Source of the DNA: a virus
Virus record (IMG/VR): IMGVR_UViG_3300025127_000244
Span: 1 to 25,482 of that record
Length of the DNA: 25,482 nucleotides
Strand: one strand, 5' to 3'
This document shows positions 1-5,960 of this stretch, piece after piece (within the stretch, counting starts at the first letter, position 1; each line of letters begins with the position of its first letter). Made by a program: the position numbers and the translations under genes. The notes under the pieces were generated by a model, which worked only from the letters and a program-made list of their open reading frames with translations, ran no database searches and was not told the DNA's origin.

Positions 1-1
1 G

Positions 2-262
2 GAGTTAGGAATAATCAAAGATTGTGATGTTTGCGAAAATAAGACCGTTGTTGCCGAATTGAAATTGCCGTATAATGTTGGTAGCGTATTGATGTGTAAA
101 AAATGCTGGAAAGATGAAATGAATTGGAGATTGAGGCATCAAAGGGAGGAAAATATGCCTGACGACCTTGATGTTATTAATTTGGGTCATTGGCCTCCGC
201 ACAAGGTCCCTCTTATGCCTTGGCCTTATGATAACAGCGATGAATTGGAGGGTTATGAATGA
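2..262 (+). CDS. Small zinc-ribbon protein, 5' end cut by the window edge
   Basis: The frame is open from the first bases and stops at 260-262, so the start codon lies outside the window. A TTG at 59 exists, but starting there would lose the first of two CxxC pairs, so the gene very likely begins further left. Visible Cys codons are at 23 and 32 (CDVC) and at 95 and 104 (CKKC), with 20 residues between the pairs, which is a zinc-ribbon pattern. The C-terminal part is rich in Trp, Pro and acidic residues. The stop codon shares an ATGA with the next gene's start, so the two are translationally coupled. The role is unknown; a nucleic-acid or protein contact role is only a guess from the fold. 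Confidence 0.6.
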   Translation, partial: ELGIIKDCDVCENKTVVAELKLPYNVGSVLMCKKCWKDEMNWRLRHQREENMPDDLDVINLGHWPPHKVPLMPWPYDNSDELEGYE

Positions 263-534
263 CAGCATTTGAACAAACATGGGCATTACTCAAAAAAGAC
301 AATCCTCTTTTTCCTGAAAGAAATGATGAGATAAGAGAAGTTGTTGATGCAAACATGGCTGAAAAAAAGAAACCAAAAATAGATGCTGAAACAGGAGGGC
401 CACAAAATGCCTCCATTCGGGCTTTATTGAATAGGGCAAGGGGAGTTCCTAGAAAAGAAACTAAACCAAAACAAGATCCCAAATTAAAAACTCAAACACT
501 AAGAAATTTGCATTCCAAGGTTAAGCGAGATTAG
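259..534 (+). CDS. Small basic protein with N-terminal FEQTW motif
   Basis: 91 residues, not recognised as a named family. The start overlaps the previous stop (ATGA at 259-262), so it is coupled to the zinc-ribbon gene. It begins M-T-A-F-E-Q-T-W-A-L-L-K; a very similar FEQSW occurs inside the 5950-7425 protein. The rest is Lys/Arg-rich with no membrane segment and is probably largely disordered. Its TAG stop overlaps the stop of the convergent minus-strand gene (TTAG at 531-534). No function can be assigned. Confidence 0.65.
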   Translation: MTAFEQTWALLKKDNPLFPERNDEIREVVDANMAEKKKPKIDAETGGPQNASIRALLNRARGVPRKETKPKQDPKLKTQTLRNLHSKVKRD

Positions 535-1040
535 GCTACTGGCGGTTGAAACATAGCAGGGTCTTTTTCTATATGAGTTATTGAACCTGCATTAGAATTG
601 CCATGACAAGTGCGTAAATCATCAATAATCATGTTGATGTAGTATTCAAACGGCACTTGAGATGGTACGCCTTTGTGAGCCATGTATTGATGAATCCAAT
701 TCATATCATCTGTAAATAATCTAGTGAACGTGGTTTCATTTGCTCTAATTCCTTCTTCATTCTGCCAAAAGGCTTCCTCAGCAATCAATTGTTCTGCTTG
801 ATTGTACTGTCCGGCCCATGCAGTTTGCTCAGGTGTAAGATTAGCAGAATATATTGGATTGTTCATGTATGCTAATAATCCAACGGCTGCATCACGGCAA
901 AAATCCTTTAGGTTGCTATCCGCTTCAGCATATCTCGCAATCCATGACTGAATGCTATTTGGGTCATTGGATTGACCGTTTAATGCACGATTATATGAGC
1001 GCAATGTTCTAACGGCTTCTATGATGTTGGCTTGTGCCAT
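531..1040 (-). CDS. Unrecognised 169-residue protein on the minus strand
   Basis: This is the only convincing minus-strand gene. No + strand frame competes with it over 531-1040, and it starts from a clean intergenic region (ATG complement at 1038-1040). The predicted protein is mostly helical, soluble and mildly acidic, with no signal peptide, membrane span or metal motif. Aromatic residues and Asn are common (for example NWIHQYMAHKG and PFEYYINMI). No ribosome binding site precedes the start, but a TATA-like TAAAAATAAG lies about 25 bases upstream on the minus strand (1061-1070), which suits a leaderless transcript. It is divergent from the ribbon-helix-helix gene at 1108 and may share its control. 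Function is unknown. Confidence 0.65.
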   Translation of the reverse strand: MAQANIIEAVRTLRSYNRALNGQSNDPNSIQSWIARYAEADSNLKDFCRDAAVGLLAYMNNPIYSANLTPEQTAWAGQYNQAEQLIAEEAFWQNEEGIRANETTFTRLFTDDMNWIHQYMAHKGVPSQVPFEYYINMIIDDLRTCHGNSNAGSITHIEKDPAMFQPPVA

Positions 1041-1107
1041 GTGCAGACCACAGTAGTTTTCTTATTTTTAGTTGTTTATAGTGTTATAGTTCATATACTT
1101 GTTAGTC
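1041..1107. promoter_or_regulatory. Divergent promoter region with a TTATAGT direct repeat
   Basis: These 67 bases separate the minus-strand gene (start 1040) from the + strand gene at 1108. TTTATAGTG (1075-1083), centred 29 bases before the ATG at 1108, looks like an archaeal TATA box. TAAAAATAAG on the other strand (1061-1070) is placed similarly for the minus gene. TTATAGT occurs twice, at 1076-1082 and 1084-1090, an 8-base period that overlaps the + strand TATA element. A tandem repeat of this size is a plausible operator for the ribbon-helix-helix protein encoded just downstream. No ribosome binding site is seen for either gene. Confidence 0.5.
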
Positions 1108-1123
1108 ATGGCAGGGCTGATGG
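1099..1123 (+). repeat. Copy 1 of a 25-base repeat spanning a start codon
   Basis: Positions 1099-1123 and 2706-2730 agree at 23 of 25 bases. Both copies span the start codon of their gene and share ATGGCAGGGCTRATGG, so the two otherwise unrelated proteins both begin M-A-G-L-M. A shorter version (TTAGT, then ATGGCAGG) lies at the start codon at 4798. The similarity stops sharply on both sides. Confidence 0.7.
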
Positions 1124-1266
1124 GCAAGCATGTTTCCGTTGTCATGAAGGACAGTTTATTTGCTAAAATGGAGAGTGAAAGAGGCCGTGAGTCTAAATCT
1201 TCATTTGTGAATCATGCAGTAGCGTTCTATTTTAAGAACAAAGATAAGGTGAACAAGAATGACTAA
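1108..1266 (+). CDS. Short ribbon-helix-helix (CopG/Arc-type) DNA-binding protein
   Basis: A 52-residue gene read directly from the sequence. The pattern fits a ribbon-helix-helix regulator: a short beta strand with alternating hydrophobic residues (K7-HVSVVM-13), a first helix (about 14-25), a Gly/Arg turn (G26-R27), then S31-S-F-V-N-H-A-V-A-F-Y-F-42 as the second helix. Family members bind DNA as dimers, with the strands in the major groove, and often repress their own operon. It begins at ATG 1108 without a ribosome binding site, behind a TATA-like box at the leaderless distance. It overlaps the next gene by 8 bases and is the first gene of the membrane/GTPase cassette, so it probably controls that cassette and perhaps the divergent gene. 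Confidence 0.7.
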   Translation: MAGLMGKHVSVVMKDSLFAKMESERGRESKSSFVNHAVAFYFKNKDKVNKND

Positions 1267-1711
1267 AGATGAAGAACAAGGTATGCGGAATGGCTATTAC
1301 CCCCCTCCATACATTGCACAAGATACGAATAGAATAGATATAAACCTAATAGCAATGCTATTATGGCAAGCGTTATTGACTGGCGTTTCAGTTGCAGTTT
1401 CTCACATGGGTTGGTATTTACCAGACGCTGGCCCTGCCGAGATGGGGCTTCAATATGGTTTGATTACATTTGGATTCTTATGTACCTCTATGGTTTTATT
1501 CCATGTAGGCGGTGTAAGAGATTCACTAGCAATGCGAGCCGAGTTTGCTAAAGAAAATCAAATCGATAGGTGGCATCGCTCTCAATCCCGTTTGGCTCAA
1601 AGAAGGGCTAACAAAGCGAGATATTGGGAATCACAAGCAAACAACCCATATAATCAAGGCGACCCAAGAAAACAAACCTTCGGAATACCTAATGAAGAAG
1701 ATAAGTCTTAG
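1259..1711 (+). CDS. Two-span membrane protein with basic tail
   Basis: 150 residues. The start is ATG 1259 with a good ribosome binding site (AAGGTGA) inside the end of the preceding gene. Two hydrophobic segments are visible at roughly residues 24-46 (INLIAMLLWQALLTGV onward) and 58-82 (MGLQYGLITFGFLCTSMVLF), joined by a short loop with Gly, Pro and Trp. The C-terminal third (about 95-150) is strongly charged and rich in Arg, Gln and Asn, probably cytoplasmic. There is no recognised family. It is followed nine bases later by another small membrane protein and then by the GTPase, so it could help form a membrane platform for the latter; that is inference. Confidence 0.7.
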   Translation: MTKDEEQGMRNGYYPPPYIAQDTNRIDINLIAMLLWQALLTGVSVAVSHMGWYLPDAGPAEMGLQYGLITFGFLCTSMVLFHVGGVRDSLAMRAEFAKENQIDRWHRSQSRLAQRRANKARYWESQANNPYNQGDPRKQTFGIPNEEDKS

Positions 1712-1719
1712 GTGGTAAT

Positions 1720-1944
1720 ATGTGGCCTTTCACTACCCGCCAAGAGCGACAAACAGAAGCAATGTCGCAGATACTTGCTGAGAACTCTTATGAAAGAAAA
1801 ATGGAACGGGTAGCCGGATGGGTCAGAACAGTTTTTGCATTGATGGGTGGCATATTCGCCACATTCGGATTATTAATTGGTTTGGAGTTGCTAGGTTATC
1901 CTCCGAGCGATGTATGGGATTATATCAAAGGATTATTCGGTTAG
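1720..1944 (+). CDS. Single-span small membrane protein
   Basis: 74 residues starting at ATG 1720 after AGGTGGTAAT, the same leader that precedes the GTPase start at 1955. An N-terminal charged, probably amphipathic stretch (about 1-30, with R-Q-E-R-Q and E-R-K-M-E-R) precedes one long hydrophobic span (about 33-56, VRTVFALMGGIFATFGLLIG). A short aromatic tail follows. It is not recognised as a family. The tight spacing (8 bp before it, 10 bp after it) puts it in one transcript with the GTPase and the two-span protein. A holin-like size and topology is possible, but no lysis gene is nearby to support it. Confidence 0.65.
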   Translation: MWPFTTRQERQTEAMSQILAENSYERKMERVAGWVRTVFALMGGIFATFGLLIGLELLGYPPSDVWDYIKGLFG

Positions 1945-1954
1945 GTGGTAATTT

Positions 1955-2686
1955 GTGTCTGCGCTGATTGCCGGACACATGGTAATGGCTTCAGCATCAG
2001 CCATTTACGGTTTTTATCGAATATTAAGGCCATTTAGGATAGGGATTTATGGCCCATCAATGGTAGGTAAAACCACTTTAGACCAATATTTAACAGTACC
2101 AGGGGATATAGATCCAATTCCGTTAAGTCTTAGAACCGCACACCCAAAAGCAAAAACTCAAACGGGTTATCGTAAAATAAAAGAAACAAGAAAACAACTA
2201 AGATTAATCAAAGTAAAAAAACCCGTTACAACAACTGATATTGGCGGTGATTCAATATTCCGCAATCTTTGGGTAGATGATATGTTCTCCAGAAATGTAG
2301 AGTTAGTAATCTATATGATAGACCATAGAGCATTAACATCTCCACAATTTGTTAGTGATGCAGTTGCAGGTTTGACATATCTAGTGGATAATATAGTCAA
2401 AAAAGACGTATCAAAGAATATATCTCGTAAAGCAAAAAGACGGGTCAAAAATTATCGGCCTAAATTATTTTGTTTGATGATTAACAAAATGGATATATGG
2501 TGGGATGAAAGAGCCGCTTACCTTTGGAAAATGGGAATACAAAAAGAACACCCAATAGTTAGGCCATTTAGAGAATCATTGAAAAGATTGCGAAAAGCAG
2601 GGTATAGAGCCGAGATTATGGCTATGTCATCTCAGCATGGTATTAATGTAGAAAAGGGATTAATTGAGTTATTAGACTCTCTTTAA
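1955..2686 (+). CDS. Ras-like small GTPase, possibly membrane-anchored
   Basis: 243 residues from a GTG start (1955) after AGGTGGTAAT. The G motifs are present in order: G1/Walker A GPSMVGKTT (33-41), G3 DIGG (95-98), G4 NKMD (177-180) and a G5-like SSQHG (225-229). The gap between G1 and G3 is Lys/Thr-rich and would hold switch I. This set is diagnostic of the TRAFAC Ras/Arf-type GTPase fold, which cycles between GTP and GDP forms to switch partners. Residues 2-27 are hydrophobic/aromatic (about IAGHMVMASASAIYGFYRIL) and could anchor it in the membrane. The two preceding genes encode membrane proteins, so membrane work is likely. Small GTPases are uncommon in tailed-virus genomes, and the substrate is unknown. 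The fold is secure; the role is not. Confidence 0.85.
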   Translation: MSALIAGHMVMASASAIYGFYRILRPFRIGIYGPSMVGKTTLDQYLTVPGDIDPIPLSLRTAHPKAKTQTGYRKIKETRKQLRLIKVKKPVTTTDIGGDSIFRNLWVDDMFSRNVELVIYMIDHRALTSPQFVSDAVAGLTYLVDNIVKKDVSKNISRKAKRRVKNYRPKLFCLMINKMDIWWDERAAYLWKMGIQKEHPIVRPFRESLKRLRKAGYRAEIMAMSSQHGINVEKGLIELLDSL

Positions 2687-2714
2687 TTAAAAAACCTTTA
2701 TCATGTTGTCAGTC
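2682..2714 (+). promoter_or_regulatory. TATA-like promoter for the gene at 2715
   Basis: TTTAATTAA (2682-2690), followed by AAAA, overlaps the end of the GTPase gene and is centred 29 bases before ATG 2715. No ribosome binding site lies before that ATG. The distance fits a leaderless archaeal transcript starting at or near the start codon. The bases just before and after the ATG repeat those at 1099-1123. Confidence 0.45.
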
Positions 2715-2730
2715 ATGGCAGGGCTAATGG
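2706..2730 (+). repeat. Copy 2 of the 25-base start-codon repeat
   Basis: Matches 1099-1123 at 23 of 25 bases, in register with the ATG at 2715. The shared part includes the first five codons of the gene (M-A-G-L-M) and about nine bases upstream. Confidence 0.7.
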
Positions 2731-3683
2731 CGTATAATTTAAGCGGGTTCAATCCCCTCAACGCTTTCACCAGTTCTGGTATTACTTTAAGGGGTTTAGA
2801 CGATGAACAATTACGCCTTATGTCTGCCCAAACTGGTATAAGTTATGAGTTGTTAAAATCGCAACAAAGGGCTGAAATGGCTAGTGCTGGCTCAACCGGA
2901 GATATAGGAGAGGAACAATTAATACCGACAGTAGAGGTTCAATTGAAGTCTAATCCTAAAAAACCACATAAAGCACGAAAGCAAAATATCAAGATGTTAA
3001 GAAAAGCATTGAGGCCACCTAATTACAACTTAGGTTTCTTCAAAGTTTATCGTTACAATGCAGCGCATGAATGTGCTTGTTGTGGTGTAGATATTAGACG
3101 TTTTTTAGAAGGCGACAATGCCTATGCCCACATTGTAGATGAAAAAACTGGTTTGTCATTAGCAGACATATATTGGTTTGATGAAGATACAGGAAATGCA
3201 AAAAAGCCGTTGGCGAGAACGCATGGCGATCATGGCGATGAGATGAACAGTTCATTATGCCCTGCTCATCTGCACATATTCCATACCTTGAAATCTTTGG
3301 TTCAAGAACATGAGATGGCTGAACAAGGCTTTAGAGCCACTTCTAAAGGAACAAAATTCACAAAAATACCTGGTGTCAAAACGCTAATGGGTGGCTCAGG
3401 CAAAGCAAAAAATAGAAGCACCCCTGAATCTTTATTAAAATATGAACAGTTTTTTTCAATGATACATCAAGATGCACAGTATAGTAAAGGCGTAACATTG
3501 AATCAATTACCTAATCCCGTATCTGGCGTAGTTGATATAGTGCAGGTTACATTTGATTTACGGGCTATTCAAGCCGAATCTATGATGGCTCAAAGAAATG
3601 CTATGGGAACTGGTGTTAATATGCAAAGTGTCATGAATAATGCTATAACAAGTACGGCAGTAGAACAACAAATAACGGAGTGA
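2715..3683 (+). CDS. Cys/His-rich protein with possible treble-clef/HNH-like zinc site
   Basis: 322 residues from ATG 2715. An in-frame ATG at 2703 exists, but 2715 sits correctly in the start-codon repeat and at the expected distance from the TATA-like element. After a disordered, basic N-terminal part (about 1-105) there is HECACCG (C120, C122, C123), and about 50 residues later a THGDHGDEMNSS stretch leads into LCPAHLHIFH (C182, H185, H187, H190). Paired Cys then Cys/His around a His/Asp/Asn-rich segment recalls treble-clef zinc folds including HNH nucleases, but the HNH signature is not clean. The C-terminal region (about 285-322) is Met/Gln/Asn-rich. It is followed seven bases later by the Met/Gln-rich protein. 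Role unknown. Confidence 0.6.
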   Translation: MAGLMAYNLSGFNPLNAFTSSGITLRGLDDEQLRLMSAQTGISYELLKSQQRAEMASAGSTGDIGEEQLIPTVEVQLKSNPKKPHKARKQNIKMLRKALRPPNYNLGFFKVYRYNAAHECACCGVDIRRFLEGDNAYAHIVDEKTGLSLADIYWFDEDTGNAKKPLARTHGDHGDEMNSSLCPAHLHIFHTLKSLVQEHEMAEQGFRATSKGTKFTKIPGVKTLMGGSGKAKNRSTPESLLKYEQFFSMIHQDAQYSKGVTLNQLPNPVSGVVDIVQVTFDLRAIQAESMMAQRNAMGTGVNMQSVMNNAITSTAVEQQITE

Positions 3684-3689
3684 TGAAAC

Positions 3690-4286
3690 ATGGGTTGGTT
3701 TAGTAAAAATGAAACAACAACGAATACTTTTGGTGCTACAAATAATAATATGCAAAATCAAAATATGGGCGGAATGCAAAATATGGATATGTACGGAATG
3801 GCTGCTCAAAATCCAATGATGCAGCAACTGGCTAATGACCCTGTTACTGCTACTGCACGATTATTGGAGTTGAATGACCCTGTATCTCAATTTATAGTTG
3901 GTAGTAATTTGCCTCTACTTATGGACTTGATAAGCGAGATAGTTAGGTTATCTCTAAAAGATTTCTTTGCTAATGTAACATTTGTTCAAGGCGATGACAA
4001 TAAAATCACGTTAGATACAAGTTCTTTACCTTCTAATATGGTTACATTATCCCCTGAAAATCTTAGTTTAACATTATCTAAACTAACATCTGCGGCTCAA
4101 AACACAATATCTACAAATCAACAGCAAAGACAAATGTTCCTTCAAGCACATAAGATGGGGTATATGGCTCAACAAGATACTGGCGGTTTCTTTGGAAACC
4201 TACTTGGTGGACTTGTAGGCCAACAAGTTCAACAACAAGGCGGAATGGGAAACATGGCTAAAATGGGCGGGGCGGCATTATTATGA
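3690..4286 (+). CDS. Met/Gln/Asn-rich protein with Gly-rich C-terminus
   Basis: 198 residues; start ATG 3690 preceded by GGAGTGATGAAAC, a good ribosome binding site. Residues 1-48 are low complexity, dominated by Asn, Met, Gln and Gly. The middle (about 50-150) looks folded and mostly helical, with NDPVTATARLLELNDPVSQF and a hydrophobic helix NLPLLMDLISEIVRLSL. The last 35 residues are Gly/Gln/Met-rich and moderately hydrophobic (GGFFGNLLGGLVG). There is no known family. Its stop overlaps the next start (ATGA at 4283-4286), coupling it to a membrane protein. The Gly-rich tail could associate with membrane or self-assemble; this is speculative. Confidence 0.6.
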   Translation: MGWFSKNETTTNTFGATNNNMQNQNMGGMQNMDMYGMAAQNPMMQQLANDPVTATARLLELNDPVSQFIVGSNLPLLMDLISEIVRLSLKDFFANVTFVQGDDNKITLDTSSLPSNMVTLSPENLSLTLSKLTSAAQNTISTNQQQRQMFLQAHKMGYMAQQDTGGFFGNLLGGLVGQQVQQQGGMGNMAKMGGAALL

Positions 4287-4525
4287 GTAAAAAAGAAGAA
4301 AACTATCAACCAAACATATACGATACAACAGTACAATTTATGAGTCCTAACAAAATGTTAGTAGAAAGTGCAACAATGATATTTATTATATCATTCATGC
4401 TTGCTATGTTTGTTATGCTAATATGGAGAGGTTCTTCATTGAGTTCAACTCAAGTTATGTTTAGTGTGTTTGGTTTGTTCTTCACATTTGGCATAGCCGT
4501 TAGACAATTTGCTTCCTTTCGGTAG
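4283..4525 (+). CDS. Small two-span membrane protein
   Basis: 80 residues, start coupled to the previous stop by ATGA. Two hydrophobic spans are clear: about 29-49 (SATMIFIISFMLAMFVMLIW) and about 57-74 (TQVMFSVFGLFFTFGIAV), separated by a short R-G-S-S loop. The N-terminal 28 residues are charged. Its end overlaps the next frame, which encodes an EF-hand/zinc protein, by 17 bases when the TTG at 4509 is used. The two could be joined by a +1 frameshift, giving a membrane-anchored calcium-binding protein. No family is recognised. Confidence 0.65.
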   Translation: MSKKEENYQPNIYDTTVQFMSPNKMLVESATMIFIISFMLAMFVMLIWRGSSLSSTQVMFSVFGLFFTFGIAVRQFASFR

Positions 4526-4775
4526 TGCCTCTTTTGAAGGGAGGCGTTTTAACCCTTTACCGTATAGTCCATTACTTACTCGGTTCGACCAAGACGGAGA
4601 TGGAGATTTTGACTTACAAGATGTAAAACTCTTATTCAAAAAAAAGATAAAAAAGAATGAAGAAAAAATAGTATGCGGGGTTATGACAAAAAAGGGAGAA
4701 CCTTGTACTCGCACAGGCAATCCAGAATACAATAACCGATGCTATCACCATAAGTCAAGTGAAAAAACAAATTAA
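4509..4775 (+). CDS. EF-hand plus CxxxTKKGxxC zinc-motif small protein
   Basis: Two motifs make this frame credible despite a weak start. The first is an EF-hand loop D27-Q-D-G-D-G-D-F-D-L-Q-D38, with acidic residues at positions 1, 3, 5, 9 and 12, Gly at 6 and Phe at 8, followed by a basic helix (LLFKKKIKKN). The second is VCGVMTKKGEPCTRTG, then RCYHH, a Cys-rich signature seen in many short phage and bacterial proteins (C, TKKG, C, C, H). EF-hands bind calcium; the second motif likely binds zinc. The only upstream in-frame start is TTG 4509, with no ribosome binding site, inside the previous gene. Programmed frameshifting from that gene is an alternative: this frame is open from 4497. Confidence 0.55.
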   Translation: MLPFGSASFEGRRFNPLPYSPLLTRFDQDGDGDFDLQDVKLLFKKKIKKNEEKIVCGVMTKKGEPCTRTGNPEYNNRCYHHKSSEKTN

Positions 4776-4797
4776 GGCTAAAGGCATGGGTTAGTTT
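4766..4797 (+). promoter_or_regulatory. Candidate TATA-like promoter for the gene at 4798
   Basis: ACAAATTAAGG lies at about 4767-4777, centred some 26-27 bases before ATG 4798. No clear ribosome binding site precedes that ATG. The start-codon region (TTAGTTTATGGCAGG) resembles the 25-base repeat at the starts at 1108 and 2715. The AT box itself is weaker than the other candidates. Confidence 0.35.
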
Positions 4798-5508
4798 ATG
4801 GCAGGTAGGCAAACCCGTAAAAATTGCCCTTTTTGCCAACACCCTGAAAGGGATATTATTGAACAAGAAATACTAACTGGAATGTTAGATGTTCAAGATT
4901 GCGATAAGCGTTATCAATGGCCGGAGGGTACATCTCATAGGCACATGAGGCGACATTCAGGTGAATATTATAATAACAGTAATAGTCAATGCCCTATATG
5001 CACAGATCCAAATCGTGCAGATATAGAAAAGGCAATATTAGAAGGAATAGCAGGTATTGATGATTTTGCAGTTGAATTAGGCATTGCTAGTAGCATGGTA
5101 TCTACTCACATGGAAAAGCATACAAAACCTATAATTCAACAACACGTTAGTATAGATGTATTACCAAACGCCATGAAAACAGTAACTGAATCATTAGGCA
5201 GGGTGGAGAAAAACATGAACCGATTAGATAGATTACTGGGCAGGGTGTTAGACCATGTTGAAAATCAATTTGATGATGAAGATGAAATGATTGAAATGCG
5301 AGATGTTGAAACTGCGTTAAAGGTTCATCGTGAAGTTAGAGATACATTAGTTGAATTGGCTAAATGGATGGAAAAGGCTGAAACAATTGAGGACAGGCAA
5401 AGTGTATCAATTATGACAGTAATGCAACAATACTTTGTAGAAAAATCTCCACAAGAATGGGTTGAACTGAAGAAAAGGTTAGTTGCAGCAGGGGTGATGG
5501 CCGAATGA
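4798..5508 (+). CDS. Tandem zinc/helix-turn-helix repeat protein; candidate small terminase
   Basis: 236 residues. Two copies of a 55-residue module are visible: C10-P-F-C13 with H49/H53, and C65-P-I-C68 with H104/H108. Spacing is identical in both (36 residues from the second Cys to the first His). Between the ligands each copy has a helix-turn-helix-like stretch, best seen in copy 2 (DFAVELGIASSMVSTHMEKH). A long helical region follows (about 115-165, ESLGRVEKNMNRLDRLLGRV), likely a coiled coil. Phage DNA-recognition proteins often combine CxxC, helix-turn-helix and a terminal HxxxH, and small terminases combine DNA-binding modules with an oligomerising helix, so it is a candidate for recognising viral DNA for packaging. 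The terminase itself is 6 kb downstream, which weakens the case. The stop overlaps the next start (ATGA at 5505). Confidence 0.6.
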   Translation: MAGRQTRKNCPFCQHPERDIIEQEILTGMLDVQDCDKRYQWPEGTSHRHMRRHSGEYYNNSNSQCPICTDPNRADIEKAILEGIAGIDDFAVELGIASSMVSTHMEKHTKPIIQQHVSIDVLPNAMKTVTESLGRVEKNMNRLDRLLGRVLDHVENQFDDEDEMIEMRDVETALKVHREVRDTLVELAKWMEKAETIEDRQSVSIMTVMQQYFVEKSPQEWVELKKRLVAAGVMAE

Positions 5509-5960
5509 AGAAAAATCACAAAACTGTTTATCATCTAATGTGTAGAGATGTAGAAGATTATACTAAGACTTTGACAAATGATTTATCAAAGCAAGATTGG
5601 ACTGTTGATATGCTCTTAGATTACACAAATGTAATTGATGTAGTAGTTGATAGATGGGCTACTGCAATACAAGAAAGTCTAGGCGAATATCCAGATGAGA
5701 TAGTTGCAGACATATATGGTGCTTTAGTTGTTGTTCGATTGCTAATAGATGACCTAAAAATCTTGAAGAAAAGTAAGAAAGCGGATTGTATTTCGCTACT
5801 TGACGGTACACAAATTATTACAAATCTCAAACAAAAGATGCTTCCAATGGCAAAGTCTTATGCTAGGGTCCCATCTCTAGCGCAATGGTACATGACCTTG
5901 CCTAATGAGGTTGATGTTGTTTATCGTAATATTAGAAGGAGGTTGAAAGATGGTAGTTAG
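5505..5960 (+). CDS. Unrecognised helical protein
   Basis: 151 residues, with a strong ribosome binding site (GGGGTGATGG) and an ATGA overlap with the previous stop. Composition and hydrophobic spacing suggest a compact all-helical protein. A central segment, EIVADIYGALVVVRLLIDDL (about 65-84), is hydrophobic but contains acidic residues, so it is probably a buried helix rather than a membrane span. No metal or catalytic motif was seen. It ends 11 bases inside the next gene. Its coupling to the zinc/helix-turn-helix protein suggests a shared task, but nothing identifies it. Confidence 0.65.
   Translation: MKKNHKTVYHLMCRDVEDYTKTLTNDLSKQDWTVDMLLDYTNVIDVVVDRWATAIQESLGEYPDEIVADIYGALVVVRLLIDDLKILKKSKKADCISLLDGTQIITNLKQKMLPMAKSYARVPSLAQWYMTLPNEVDVVYRNIRRRLKDGS

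Noticed and set aside
1092-1101. CATATACTTG also found at about 25158-25167, as a shared promoter word
   Set aside because: The distances to the following start codons (about 11 and 43 bases) differ and do not suit a common promoter; ten bases in AT-rich DNA can recur by chance.
1720-1944. Holin
   Set aside because: Size and single span are compatible, but there is no endolysin or other lysis gene nearby, and the gene sits in the GTPase transcript.
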